64,000 nucleotides of DNA, from assembly GCA_030248065.1 (NCBI GenBank), contig JASAMV010005869.1, positions 1-64,000 on the forward strand. Reading direction: 5' to 3'. A program made the translations under genes and the position numbers. This document shows, in pieces, positions 42,391 to 57,300 of the stretch. The stretch is from Rhynchonema sp. JSB1_4. Lineage: Eukaryota > Nematoda > Chromadorea > Monhysterida > Xyalidae. The notes beneath the pieces were generated by a model. That model was not told the origin of the DNA. It was given only the letters and a program-made list of their open reading frames with translations, and made no database searches. The stretch's first letter is position 1, and every line of letters begins with the position of its first letter.

Positions 42391-45300
42391 ATGGCAGATG
42401 ACACAACATGTGCAATATGCTTGAATCCGTTTGAGGGCGAGATTGGACAGCCGGAGTCCTGTGAACATTGCTATTGTCTGATATGTCTGCAGGAATGGGC
42501 CAGGGTGAGTGGGGCTTCTATTGGAGCTCAGATTGGAAATTTGTTTCTGTGTTGACAAGAAGGTACTAACAATATTATCAAGCATGAGTTTGTTTTCGGA
42601 GGTCATTCTCGCGTGAAGCATCAGCTGACAACTTTAACATTTTGTCCACGAAAATGCTGTGATCTGTCGAGGCGGTGCATGAGGTCAATGTAAATTTATC
42701 ACGTGAAATTATTGTCGTCATTCGACGTGAAAGATTATCTCCATAGTAACACCAACTTTTCTGCTAGAAAATACTTTGCAATATTTTTTTGCAAATTCTG
42801 TTGCAGGTGACGAACACGTGCCCGATAGATCGTCGTGTGTTCCAGCTGATTCTGGTCAGGAATGACGTGAACGGACCGATTGTGTTGCGAGTGAGTGCAT
42901 TTCGGAGATGATTTTTATTATTATGATTCTCGCACCAAAAGCCCCATCGAAATTGCTACCACTGGTTCATAGCCGGCATCAAGCTTGCTTTATGATCGGT
43001 CGGAGTGTGAAATTGTTATCATCAGTGTTTGGTAATGTTCTTTTCACCGCAGCCACGAGACAGTGTCATACAAAGCCGACCGCTAGCCTTGCATCCATTC
43101 CACCAAATAACATCCCAAGATGCACACTTCTTCCTCCGTCCACATATGCAGGTGCCCCGTCCCGACCGTACGGACCCGTTGACGGATGATGATGAAGAAT
43201 TAGAAGATGAAGAAGACGATGATCGTACGTATTGCGAAGTGTGCAATCAGGCGGACAGAGAGGACAGAATGTTGTTGTGCGATGGATGTGATGGGGGGTT
43301 GGTGGTGGTGGTGATTTTTGCGTTTTGTTCGCTTTCCACTTGATCGTGGATACCAATAGTACAACCATCATTTTGTAAAAACGATTAATGTTTCATACTG
43401 CAGATTCCATCTGGAATGTCTGAACCCGCCGCTCGATTCCGTGCCCGACGTTGCGCAATGGTTCTGTCCCGAATGTGCGCCAATGCAACGTGAGTTTGTC
43501 AGGTTTTGTTTCACTACAACTCTGTGTTCAAACATCAGCTGGGCATTGTCATTCTCGCGTGAAACGTCAGCAGTCAGTTCTCTCTCGAATGACTTGCTCG
43601 CATGTCATGATTGTTATCGCAATAACAATAAATCTGGTGCAATACAACACGATACAAGTTCGCGATACAACGCGATGAATTTTTTGTTTGCGAAACAGAA
43701 GCCAACGATCTTGCGATAGTATGGCATGGCGCTGTGGCACAGAGTATCGAGTTAACAGCATTTTGATTAGCAATATGCAGCTGTATGCAAGCAAACATGT
43801 ATGAACACCAATACTACCACATGAAAAATCAGCGTTTGAGTTGTGGCCGGGTTAGTCTGTTGGGTGAAACAAAAACTTCAGCTTTATCGTATGTGCCGGA
43901 CAATATCTGCACTGCATTGTAATCCTTGACAAAGATAGAACTTCAACAAACAGTACCCAGAAGTATATATGGTCGAACTGCCCAAAAAACACCACACATA
44001 GACACAATTACCAACCACTTGGTGCTATTCCAGAGCCATCCACGTCAACGGAGCCCACCGTCACCGACCGCGGTCGTCGTTACATTGCACGCACCGAGGT
44101 AGCCGAACGCGTTCGTGAGAGGGTGGCGAGGAGACTGGCTGGTGATGAGGATGATGATGACAGTAGTAGTGAGGTAGGTTGGAGTCCGTTTGGAATTGGT
44201 TTGTTTGGATTGATAAGGTTTTGTCGTTCCATTGAAGTAGGGGATGGTGACATAGACTGCAACCACTCGTTTCAGTGTCTATAAATCGTCGTGTAACATC
44301 AGCCAACTCACTTCAGTCGACCAACTAAGCTTTTGGGTGACAACTGACATTTTTTACCTTGATGTCCACAATGTTGTTGAGAAACAAGTGGCCGGTCGTA
44401 AACTGTTTTGTCTGAGCTTTTTCGTTTGGAATATTGGGCTGTGGTGTTGTTCGTTGTAAAAATTGCAGACGGTGATTCTGTTTACGTTTAGTAGTCGCCG
44501 TGAAACAACAAGCATTGCTCGACCAACCGGAACTTTCAGTTGCGCTTCCGTTTTTTACCCTTCATACTGTTACTGAACGGTTATACAAAAATTGTAGCTG
44601 GCTGGGGTGAAGCATTCCCGACTATGTTCATATTCATCTTCATTTCACACAGAAATGACAGCAAATAAGTTTACTTCACTTCTCCAGGACGAGGACGAAG
44701 AAGAAACTGAAGAACAGGAGGAAGAAACAGTGCAAGAATCCGACAAGGAGGACAACACCAACAACGACAACATGAGTGACTTTGAGAGTGCGAATGAAGA
44801 GGAAGAGGAAAGTGGTGGTGAAACATCAGCCAAGCAGGCCGACAGTTCGGTGCCGTTGAAGAAACGTCAGGTGATAATGATGGACACGACTCCGAGACGA
44901 AGGCGCACTGGTGACGCTAATGAAGCATCAAGTTTTAAAGCTGCCGCTCCGAAACGTCAGTTTGGTGCTTGGATTGTTTGCTAATTTCTTGGCATTGGTG
45001 ATGTTCAGAACAAACCTCCAAGGAAGCAAGTGGGGCAGGTCATTCAAGCTTGGAACATCAGCACACACAACTAGTTAATGATCAGGCTCACGTCCACCAT
45101 GATTTACTGAGCTGTTTTGTATGCGGAGCAGGAACATGAGGAAGAACTGATGTGACGAAGCTGAGAACTTCGATAAAACTTCCAGCTGCATAATTCGGCA
45201 TGCCAGACTGGATTATGCTGGGGCTGGATTTCTATTCGTTGTCCAGCGTCGCATGCCTGGATGCGGGAAGACCTGTTCATACGAAGGAAACATCAATAAA

Positions 45301-48300
45301 AAACACATGCTCAGGCTTTATTTCAGGCTCAGGCTTAGGCTTAGGCTGCCAGCCAGGAAGACATGACCGAACGAGAATTTCAATATCTTGAGCCCCAACT
45401 GATCCATTGCCCAAATTATGGACTCCAACTACATGAATACCCCTTTCTGCACCTTAAACTTTGTATTTTTCCTCAATTTCATTTTTCGGGATTTTTGCTT
45501 TTCGGGATTTTTTTTTTCGGGAATTTTATTTTTCGGGATTTTTTTCGGGATTTTTTTTTCGGGATTTTCGACCCCACCCGGCTGTTAATCGCAACATGAC
45601 CAACAGCCTGAGAAGTTCATCTCGGGTGAAGCATTAGCAAAAATAATCCACTTACACACTTTCAGGCACAACAACAGCGACTCGTAAACCCAGCACGGCC
45701 AAGAAAACGCCGCCCAAGCGTCGTGTGGTTCGTCGAAAGCGCAGACGCACGACGAAACGACGCAGCACAACTGGTAAGCCTTATTCGTCAAACTTTGACA
45801 TTCCTTTTTCTTTTGTTCCACATTATTTCATGTAAATTTAGTTAAGTTTTCCAGGAAAACGCAAGGCACCCAGAAGACGCCGCCGTCGGCGCAGACGTCG
45901 CAAGGGTAAGGGTTCGAGAAAGATTGTCGTTAAGGTTCGTTGTTTTTTTTGGATAATTTGGGACAACTCTGGTTCGATTGTACGACCTGGGCTTATGCAG
46001 CGTGTTTTTCAAACCAAACCGACCTTTCCAGCGTGAGACCAGCGTTAAAGAGCGTCTGGCCGCCCAGTTGGGCGTTCGAGCACCAGAGGCTGGCCATTTC
46101 CTGCCACGATTGGCCTCCGGCAGCACTACAGATGCACACAAATCCACTGGCCATTATCAGGCAGCGAGTTCTGGTGCGGCCACGGCTGGCAATACATTGA
46201 ATCCGCTGTACTTGTTTGGCAACGACAAGGCACTGCATCACTTTGATGATCAATCGGATAGCGAGTGGGTGTTTGGGGGCTTGTTTTAGTCGTCTTTTTA
46301 CTCATTTTTGACCTAATATATGTAGCTTGTTTCACAAGCAACATCCATCAAATCTCCTATCACACCAGGATTGGCTGACTGTTTCAGCCAATCAAAAATG
46401 TTTCGTTATCAAAAAGTAACCGCACCAAATACGTGAAATCAGCTAGTTTTCTAAACATCCACTTACGTTTCTTCGCAGACGGTGGGGCAGTAGGGCTAGG
46501 GCATCGTTAGCGCGAATGCACCAGATGGCCATCGCAGCGACGCCACGATATTTCCATTCTGCTTTGCTCAAATATTTAGCTTTTCTTTCAATTTCAGCTC
46601 CGACGACACTGGGCCGCTGTCGCGCAACGCACTCAGTTTCAATCAGCCGATTCGGAGAAAGTTTGTTTGTCTGAATTTTTCAAATGTTTGACAAAATTTC
46701 TGGTCATCATTTTCAGTATGTATTTTACAGGCCTCGCACCAGCGCCAAGTCATCTACAGCCGGTGTTGGTGTCCCGAATGGCAGTAGTGCCCTGGCTGCT
46801 GCCCCACCTCCGGCCAGTACGAACGTTTTGGATCAGATCCTCAACGATCAGACCACCTTGCACACGCCGAGTAAATATGTGAGTATTGAACGTGATGGGC
46901 GGCTGAAGGTGACCGTCAATGTCAACAAGGCTAGACAGGTGCGTTTCTTGGCCGTTTTCTCTTTGTTTTTATTTTATCAAATGCAATTTTTTCTCAATAA
47001 TTTCAGCAATTTATTGATGGATTCTACAAGTTTATCTATCACATGCTCTGCGGGGCTGCCTTGTCGTGTCAAACGGGAGTTTGACTAACTGGGCACCCTT
47101 CTATCCTTTGCCTTTCCACGCATTGTGCAACCCAACCACTGAAATGTGTTCTTCTCTGAAGTAACATTTTATTCTGTGTCTTTGTGAAAAAATATAGCCC
47201 CTTTGAACAAAAAGGGTTTTGTTTGACGTTATGTGCTGGTTGGCTCAGGCAGGTTGAGTTGCACGTGACTGGCAACTAATGAGGTAGAGTGTGGTAGCGC
47301 GTTAATGTTGATTACCAGGTTTGAACGATCAAAACTCACTGCTGTTACATTATTGGATTGTGTGTCGTGTTGATTTTCGATGATCAAACCTATTATTTTG
47401 CGCATGCGGGCAAGCCCATCAAACGAAAGTGAGCTGCTTTTTTGTTGAGCTTCCGATCGGATCACAGTCAGGACACTATTCTGGTAGCTGTTACCAAGAG
47501 ACCAAGAGTGATCTAAAAAGTGTGAATTGCATAAATGAGCACACTTAACAATTGATCCGCGTGAAAATTTCGATTTCCTCAATCTGTGTCCGGTGATACG
47601 TCACTATTGGTAGTGTTGGTATTGGTGGTGTCCAGTAATTCGTGTTGTGTGACCATGTTGAAATGTGTGGTCTCGTTATGAGGAGATGTACTGCTCGCGT
47701 TTACTTCGTTGCGCACGTACCTTGCTGCAACTTGTTTGCGATCGCCTATTTCTTCGCTGGCTTCTTCACGTAATAGTGCTGAGAGTTCGATGTGTTTGTA
47801 GTCAGGTCGACAAAATTGTTGTTCGATTTTGCACACCTTCGAATTAATGGCGTTTTGTCAAACCATGTGCTCCAGCTCCAGCGCTTTTGAAAGACAATAT
47901 ATTGCAGATGAGTGACCAGACCAGTGATAGTGAACGTCTTTGAAAAGAAGTGCGCACTTTCCGTCCGTGTGCGTCAGTAGCAGCTGGCTGAGCCTGTGTT
48001 TATGTGAAGGTCACATCAAGTGACTGACTGACTGATAACAAACAAGGCACGCACGTAATTGTCTAAGTGACTGGTAATTAGACATGTGAGTGACGGATAA
48101 TTACTGTGCAGTTTCTGTAGTTTGAGCTGCTGTTTCCTGAGAAGTTTCGTGTCCATATACGCATGGCTTTCATGCCGATCTGTTTATTTGTCATTTTCGT
48201 CGTTCGGCGCTCGTTTTGTCGGCAGTTCACCTGTTTATTGAGAGTTCATTTGTTGTTTCGCGATAATATTCGTCCGATTTTTTAACTTTCCCTGTTTTCC

Positions 48301-51300
48301 TTGTTCCTAAATTCCTCTCCCAAACAGGATCGCGACGCCCAGCGTCGTGCGAAACAGCGCAAAAACAGTGAAACCACCAAATCACCCGTGCACACCACCA
48401 ATAATGCCATAGACAAAACACCGGACTCCAATAGTATTTCGAAAGACAATTCACCGAAATCTGCCAAAGACACTCCAAAATCCGAAAATCCTATATCGCC
48501 AACTGAAACATCAACCAAGCGTGACTTCCAATCGTCACCGCCTGCCACTACGATGTCGTTCTGGCAGTTGCCGCGTTCTAGACTCCCACCCGTGACTACT
48601 GTCGCTAGTGCTTCACGCACTGAGCAGTCTACGACCACAACTGCTTCCGGCAAAGGCACAGATGGTTTGTGGAGTTTTGGAGTTGAAATTAGGTCGCGGT
48701 TGGTCGAGTTTAGCTGCCCCTCCCACCCCAGCACAGCAAATCGTACCAATTGTGCGATTCTTCCAAGCATTATGTAACTGCGCGTCTTTTTTATGCTGAC
48801 CTTTGTCGATTTCTCAATAAAAGATCCAACTTTATAACTGGTTGTTGTTTGATTTCACAATCTTAGTTGCGCCCATGACGTTTCAGAGATCGAGCGTGCT
48901 CCGAGTCCATTCATCCATGAACCTGTGTTGAAACCGGCGGTGACGAAACCTACTGTTCCATCAACAACGGCCAAAGCTACCGCTGTTACTAGCCGAGTGG
49001 AGTTACCGCAACCACAGAGTTTATCAACCGTCGTCAACACTGTTTCAACCGGGCCGCCGGTGTCACTGGTCAGCTCCGAATACGAGGCCGAAGACTCGCA
49101 TGATGAGGCTCATTCCACGGCCACGACGCCGGCGCCGGTTGATACGCCCACCTCTACGGCCACTGACCCTCTTCATTCCGAGGACAGACCCACAGCGCCA
49201 TCGCCAGACCCGGTACCATCCGATCTCGGACGTGTTGTCGAAGCACCTAGCTCTGATTCTGATCAACTTTCCCAATCAAAAGAAATGAACACAACGCAGA
49301 CCACTGTTCCGTGCCTCGACCACTCTTCCTCAACAGCTGCTCCCCAGACTTCTGGCACCATTAACCAGCTACGTGATGGCAAAGGACTGAAGCCGGCGCC
49401 GATCGTGCAGCCCAGACCGACGCCTCGCGCAAAGAAGCAGCTGCCAAAGCCGACCCGTAACCGAAATGTTGCACGCAAAGAACTGAAACGGCCAATAAAC
49501 ATCAGCGACATCGAATATGATTCTGACGTCAGCTCCGTATCCGCTCATTCCGAGACCGTCCTCACTCCAACTAGCTCAGTTCCCGAGTCCGAGCCCTCCC
49601 CGTCGCCTATCGAGCCTCAAGTAGATGCACCAATCGATCAGCCTACGGAACGTTCAACCCCTGAAAAGCCTCATGTCGATGATGCACTTTCTGTGCAGTC
49701 CATTGAAGCGCTGCAACCAACGCGACCTGCTGAACCTGTCGAACCGGAGGTTGTCGCAGCGCAGCCTGATGCCCCTATCGAACCTCCACAACCCGATGAA
49801 CCAATTGAGCATGCAGTGGTTGAACAGCCTGCCGAAGAACGTGCCGTGACCGAACCTGTTGAGCAGCCCGAAGAACGTGCCGTGACCGAACCTGTTGAGC
49901 AGCACGATGAACCTGCAAACTCTGAGCAGCACGAAGAATCCATCGAAACTGTGGTCGCTTCGCAACCAGAACAACAAGTCGAACCAACGAGCAAGCCAAC
50001 AACGCCAACGTGTACCTCATCACAGTCCCGAATGGCTGTCGTGTCTCCATTCAATTGTACGAGTGCTATGAGCACCACTAATGGCGCCACGCCCGATGTG
50101 ATTCCTGTCCCTGACACGTTAACTGCAACACCTGACCACGCCATTACACCGGCGCCTGTTGTGGAGACGCAACCGCCAATAATCGTTGAACAACCCCAAG
50201 AGCCAGATCGCACCGACAACAAACGATCGACTGATAATGTGACCGTCAGCGACTCATCGACACCGAAACGATCAAAAGACTCCGACCCATTTTCGGTTGT
50301 ATCGATCGGAAATGCAATGTTGGGCTCCACATGGTCAAAAAAAGACACGCTGGCGCTGGTCAGTGCTCCATCGACGTCAAGACAACCGGTGCCACGCGAG
50401 TCTGTCCGACCACAAATCCGTCCGCCTGATGCATTCACTGAGCCAGCAGTAACCGAGCCACAGTCGTTGACGCCCGTTGTCACTACTACACCAGCCTCTG
50501 ATCCTTCTCCAACCACAGTGCGAAGTCAAGAAGTTCCTCTATCTCGATGCAGTACGATTACGTCAGCGGTTACTCCGGTGTCTCTGAATCTTGCGCAATT
50601 TTCAGTCATGCCTCCGGAGCAGTTCCGCGATATGTGGATGGGTTTTATGGAACAGTGGCAACAACAAATGGTCGATTACATGACAGTATCTGGTGAACCA
50701 ATCGATGACCAACAAAGTGTTTACCTACATGCGTCAGACCGACCCACTGATCATTCGAGCAGGCATGACCGATCCCGCAGACATGATCGTTCCCATCGTC
50801 GTCGTGAGGAGAATGACAGAAAACGCTCGCACAAAGGTCGCCCAACCATTGGTAGGGCACATCAGAGTGTATCATCGAAGATGAGCGATACGCCTGAATC
50901 GGCTGCTTCGCACAATGAAGAGCATGAGAGACGACGAGAGTCCCCCAAAAAGTGTCGCCAAGAGTCGCCAGAAACACATAACCTGTCACCCGAAAAGCTT
51001 ACTATTGAGTCACCCGAAAAGCGTCCTAATCAGCCACTTGAGAAATGCAACGAATCACCCAAAAAGCAGGAAGAGAAGTCACATCAAAGCAATCGCAACG
51101 AATTCTCTGATGCTAGTCGCAGCAAAGCACTTGACAAACGTCGCAACGGGTCACCAATAGGAGATCCCAAGGAATTACAAGCAGAAAGGTCCAAGGAACT
51201 GCCAACAGATAGTCGTGGAGAACTACGAGAAGAATTTCACAAGAAACCGCCAGCTCATGGTTCTCTTGAAAAGCGCCGCAGTCGTTCGCCGGAAAAGCGC

Positions 51301-54300
51301 TTGGATGATTCGATCGAAAAACGCGATGTTTCATCTGAGAAACGTCAGATCGACCCCCCAAAACAGCGGCAGCAATTGCCACATGCTGAGCCCGTCAAAT
51401 CTGACGCCAACCATGCTGCTCACAGAGATATGAAGGAAGAGGCAAAGAAGGAACATACAAAAGACGATTCACGCAAAAGAAGGCTTGATAAAATCAAAAA
51501 AAGTTTGCTACTGCCGTTGCCCGGTCACGTTACAGCCAAGCTGAAGAAATTAGAAGGCAAGACTGAAAGGTCGCAAATCGTCGAGAAGAAAGTCGGCATT
51601 CCTGAAAAATTGTCGATCGGTCCAGAAGAACAGGAGCGGCTTGTGCTTGCTACTGAGACCCCACTACCGCCTAAGATACTTGAATCGAACATTCACAAAG
51701 TAGCGGAACAGAAGGTAGCAGGAATTATTTCGAAAATTGACAAGGATGTGGTGCAGTCGTGCAAGAGCGCATTCGAAAATGCCTTGCGAGAAGTGTCACT
51801 GAAAACGCCAATGCCGCCACCAAGCAAAATTCCTGAAAGTCGGGGAAGAAAAGGAGATTCCGGTCTTCAGGGAGCGGAACATATCATTCGTACGCCTTCA
51901 AACAAAAGTGATATGGTTTCTAAGGCTCAAGTCCAAGACTCCGAGCATGTAGAAAGCAAAGAGAAAGACGGCGCAGCTTTCGACAGACCAAGACCCGTCA
52001 GTCGAATGGGTGTAAGCATGACGATCGGCAAAATGCCAGGAATGAAACCAAAACCAAAGACTGGCCTTGACACGTTCAAAGCTCATAATATTCCGTTGCC
52101 ATCGGAACCGCATCCATCCAAATCTGAAAAGAAAAAGCGGAAAGAAGAAGGAAAGCATTCAAATGATTCCGATAAACGCGCTTACTTGACGAAGGAGCAA
52201 GCTTCGACGAAACATCAGTCCACCATTGTTACGAGCACAGCAGCAACTTCAACTGTCGCGTACGGTCCTTCATGGCCAACAACGACCGAGAGCACTTATG
52301 TGAACTTGCCTGCTCCGTCGGCGACAAGCGCAGCTGCTCCAACAGTCACAGTGACCCAACAACAGCTTTATCCGATTGTGTCACTACCCCCACCTCCACC
52401 TCCTGCAACTGAAACGGTTCAGCCACAGATTAGTGCTGCACCGCAGATGTACACTCAAGCTACTGGTGGCTATACGCAACAGCAGTGTGAAGCTGCGTGG
52501 TCGCAGTATTATGCAATGTGTCAACAGTCAGGCTATCAATATCAATACGGACAACAAGGGCATGGTGACACTGGCAGTTACAGCGCTTGGCAGCGCCCTT
52601 ACGATTCCGCATACGAAAACACGTATAACAGTGCAATGATGCAAACTGGAGAAACGCAGACTGCTAATCGGGTTCCTTCGCCGCAGAAGACACCGCACTG
52701 GTCACATCAGCAAAATATTCATGCACAACCCTCACAAACTGGCCCTCAAGGTCCGCTGATGCAAGATGGCCCGCGTGGTCCACCTCCACACGGTGGTCCA
52801 CGCGGACTTCCCACACACGATGGTCCTCGGGGCCCTACGATGCAAGATTGTCCACGTGGTCCACCTCCACAGGGTGGTCCACACGGACTTCCCGCGCACG
52901 ATGGTCCCCGAGGTCCTCCAACATACGATGGCCCGCGTGGTCCTCCACATGGCGGTGTACGAGGTCCCCCAGCACACGATAGTCCGCGTGGTCCTCCTCC
53001 ACGCGGCGGTCCACGGGGTCCCCCTGCACACGACAGTCCACGTGGTCCTCCTCCATGCGGTGGACCACGAGGTCCTCCTTTATACGGTGCTCCGCGTGGT
53101 CCTCCCATACACGACGAGCCACGAGCACCACCACATGATGGCCAGCAAGGTTCTCGTGCATACGATGGTTCCCCACAAGGTCCTCCTGCACACGATGGAC
53201 CACCACGAGGTCCTCCTGCATATGATAGTCCACGAGGTCTTCCTCCACGCGGTAGTCCACGTAATCCTCCCCCACGCGGTCCTCCACGCGGTCCTCCTCC
53301 ACGCGGTCCTCCACCACGCGGTCCTCCTCCACGTGGTGGACCACGCGGTCCCTCTCCACATAGTGGTCCACGTGGTCCTCCGCACAATGGTCCACGAGGT
53401 CCCTTTCCAATCCAGGATCATCCACGCGGTCCTTATCCATATAACGGCCCACGAGGTCCGCCATCATACAGTGGGTCACAAGCTTATCCTGTGCACGATG
53501 ATCGAGGTGACTTTACACCTGAAGATTCCCCTCATGACTTCTCTTCCAGCAATGGTGTTCCAAGTTCACAGCCATGGGATGAAGATTCAAGTGATCAAAC
53601 GACGTACAGCGAACAAGATATGAATTCACCGATGAGTCAGGATTCGCAACTGTATACGAGTTTCACTCCCAAGTCACCTTCGTGGCCACAACCGCGTGTT
53701 CCTCGTTTTCCAGGTCCGTCACATCCACGAATGTATGGTCCACCAAGACCACAACATCCCAGATTTCAGCCACCGTCACCGGTTTCACTCTTGGACCTGA
53801 GATTCCCAACTAGCGAGGTCGCTGACAGTGACAACCAACACGAAGTGCAACCGCAAGAAGAAAAACCAATGGATCGTCATCAAGAACATGTATCTGAATG
53901 CGATGACTACTTTGTGCCGTCAGGAAACAGTAGTGCTTTTGCGCCAACACTACCACCGCAATTGCTTCCAAAGAAGCAGCCAAGTAACAACAGAAAAGAG
54001 CAAGATGAAACACCACAAGAAGTAGAAGTCCAGAAACCGGCAGAAGAAAAAGAAGCAGCGCCTGCACCAATTTCTGATATTCCAAAGGTTCCAAGTAAGC
54101 CGCGTTCGTTTGACAGTCCGCCAGTGAAAAAGACAGCCAATGATCTGAGCAAATCGGAAGCGCCAGCTCCTGTTGTGAGCAAGCCACAAAAACCGCAGGT
54201 CTCAACACCCAGCAGCGAAAGCGACATGTCCATATCCACTGCTATAACTACTTCCCATGATACCCCACCGGAGCGAAACATAAATGCTATAGAGAAAGCA

Positions 54301-57300
54301 TTGTTGCAACGTGCTAGAGAACTATCCGCCGAAGCTGCCCAACAGTCTCGAGGTCAGCTCAATAACCGTTCGACCACTGAGGCCCTGCAACGTGCCCGCC
54401 AATTGGCACAAGGTAGCGATCGTCCAACCGAGCAGTTTGACACCAATCCCAGGCCACCTTCGGATTACGATTCACCTTTTCGGCAGCCAGACTCTCCAAA
54501 TAGATTTCAATCACCGAGTACAGAACGAAATTCGCCATTCTCTGGGTCTACTCGTGGACAGAGAGGTTTCAGTCCAAGAGGAACAAGACCGCCCAGAGGG
54601 TTCAGTCCAAGAGGGCCTGGTCCAAGAGGTTTCGAGCCAAGAGGAGTCGGACCGAGAGCGCCCCGAATATTTGGACCACTAGACAGCTCTCGGGGGCCCA
54701 GTCCAAGTAGCTTCAGTCCGCGTGGATCTGGTCCCAGAGGATATAGCCCCAGGGGTCCCGGTCCCAGAGGTTTTACCCCCAGGGGTGCTGGCCCAAGAGA
54801 ATTCTACCAAGGAGGTCCTAATCCAAGAGCGTCCACCCCAAGGCAACCTGGTCCAACCGACTACAGTCCGAGAAACTTCAGCCCCATGGATCCCAGTACA
54901 AGCGACTCTGGTTCAGAAAGTGCTGGCTCCAGACGTTCTGATTTTGGGCCACAATCGACTATGGGGCGCCCAGAATTTCAAACTCCTATTGATGACTGCA
55001 GATCCCCGTTTCGGTACGATACAGCCGATGCGCCACTTCAAATGCCTGCCACACGGCCGAAATTCGATCCGCCAAGTAGTGATTGGCAACCTATCTTTGC
55101 GGATGGCCGTCCTCCGCAAATGGCCCCGCCAGTCTCTCGACCGGTGCATCAGTCAAGTAATGTAGCGCTGTTACCACCGCCCACCGCTGCACCCATGAGC
55201 AAAACGGTAGACAGTGATGCGGACATTGACATCGACTTCAATCAGCCGGTATACCCAGGTGCAAGAGCTATGGGACAGTCACAATCGCTTGGCCCCAATG
55301 CAAGCAGGCAAATAGGGCAGTCTCAGCCGATCGGATCCAATCGAACCAAGCACATTGGTCAATCACAACCAACTGGACCAAGTACAAGTACGCGGGATCG
55401 ATACGTAGATAATCCAAATGTGCCGAGTTTTCCGCCGAATATGAGAATGTGGAACCAGCCTGCCGCACCCAGGTACGACCGACCGCCACCTCAGATTGAC
55501 ATGCGCGAGCAAAGCATTCCGCCGATCGACATGAGAGTAAAGGAGCCGACAGCAACAGCTCCATTCGAGCACCATTGGCCGAGTCTGCGCGAAGCAATCG
55601 CAACGATCACTGGCGGTATGATGCGATCATCGGATACTGTCGCTTCAAAGGATACTGTTGAGGGTGAGTGCATGCGGACCGTCCTAGTCGGTTGCGTACA
55701 TGGGCACTGTATGTCAACGAACGACCTTCAGTGAACTTTTCTACTTTAGGTCGCGACGCACCCAAACGCACTACTTGATGTTTCATTCGACAACAGGTGC
55801 CCATGTATGGCTTTCGATTGACTTTCATTCACATCATTAACCGTTCTTCTTACCAATGTACGTCGGTTTCAATCGTGTAGCGTGGAACGGTTCCGGTTAC
55901 TCACAAAAACCCTGTCTCTTACTTCAAAGGCAAATGCCCAAATTTACAGCCCATTGAATTATTATCGACCTTGGACGGACTCCGGTTATAATTAGTCCGT
56001 GATTAAAATTTCGTTTTTATGTCTGCTAAACAGCACAGCATCGCTTTAAAAGTCGTTATATCTTGTATTGTGTAAAAGGTTCGTTGTAACAACTGGAAGC
56101 GATGCTGTGCTACTTGTGAAATTTTTGATCGTCACTGATCGGACAATTTATTCTGCACTTACCGCCTTGGACAATTGGTTTACTGTGATGTATGGAAACG
56201 CAATTACCATTTGGAAAATTGGTAAAATCACTTCGGGATTTCGACGCAGAAAGGGAAGTTGCAATACAAGAAAGATCAATTTAAAACAAGCATTCGAAAT
56301 AAAGATGCCTTGGCGGCAATGAATTGTAACACAGATGAAGTGAACGAAATGGAGCACACGCTCGTATGATGAACATAAACTGCGTTGTCCATCAAATACC
56401 CGTGTTGGGAATTATGTGCTGATAAGACGGTATGACGAGAATGCTAAGTGGTCCATCCAAGCCAATTTAATGCAGCCTTCAAGACAAAAAGTGGTCTTTG
56501 TCCACACGGATGCTTCAGTTTATCTCAGTCGGTACCTGACCACTTACCATTCTCCACCTTTGCTTTTTATTTTATGCGCGATTCCCCCTTTAAAAGTGCG
56601 CAATTGGTACGATTTCCTGTCCCAAATATGACTTAGTGGACAGTTACCTGAACTCGACCAGCAAAGGAGTGTCGCAAAAAAGAAAACCAAGGTTTTCCTT
56701 CGGGTATCATTTTTGCACAGGGGGTGCTTTTCTCGTGATGTTTAGCTGTCAGACCACAGATTAACGGTTAAAGCTTCTTTGTGTGGAACCTGTGACGTGA
56801 TGGTGTCCAGGTTCACTTCGCCTGCTGCGACAATGGGCCGGCAGGCATCTTTTATATTCCGTATGGGTTGATTGCCTGGTTTTTCTGTTGTCCGGACGGC
56901 GCCAAAGAAAGTCGTGCCGGTTTCCTGTGGTCAGATGGCCAACTCACATGAACAGCGTCACAGTACACAATAATGCCCGAAAGAAAGTGTTGATTTTGCG
57001 TTTGGGTCACCCTTCGTGACGTGGCCAGACATGGTGCCTACCTAGTATTGTATTCTGATCGTAATGATGGCTACCAAAGATCGTTTGTTTCATTCAGTAA
57101 TCTGTTACGAATTATCGTTTTTGCCTTAATATGCTTGGAAACGATCCAATCAATGCTCCCAGCACACGCTAAGTATCTCAGTCTGACATGTAACCGATAT
57201 GACGATGTTTCAGTGCCGATCACACTGTTCCTGAAGCCGACCGATCCGCCAACGACAACAAATAGAGTCGTGACCACCGAGGTCATCCAACAACAGCAAC

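Larger units (their letters stand above)
48887..55663 (+). other. PHRF1: 6.8-kb internal exon of PHRF1
   Basis: A single open exon of 2258 codons makes up two thirds of the protein. In order it has Pro/Glu/Thr-rich sequence with repeated EPVEQ units (about 49830-49920), SPEK/SPKK repeats (50940-51080), a Lys-rich helix-like stretch (51420-51800), a Gln/Tyr region (52430-52640), a PRGPP array, and a second FSPRGPGPRG array. Flanking exons carry conserved PHRF1 motifs and the junction phases match, so it belongs to this gene. Confidence 0.9.

Noticed and set aside
52746..53479. Long minus-strand frames of 213-214 codons rich in Gly, Pro and Arg or in Asp, Val and His
   Set aside because: They are the complement of the PRGPP array in the PHRF1 giant exon; the repeat composition keeps several frames open.
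56340..56640. Possible retroelement integrase tail (VGNYVLIRRYDEN)
   Set aside because: One short phrase only, with no flanking motifs; may be chance in PHRF1 intron 13.
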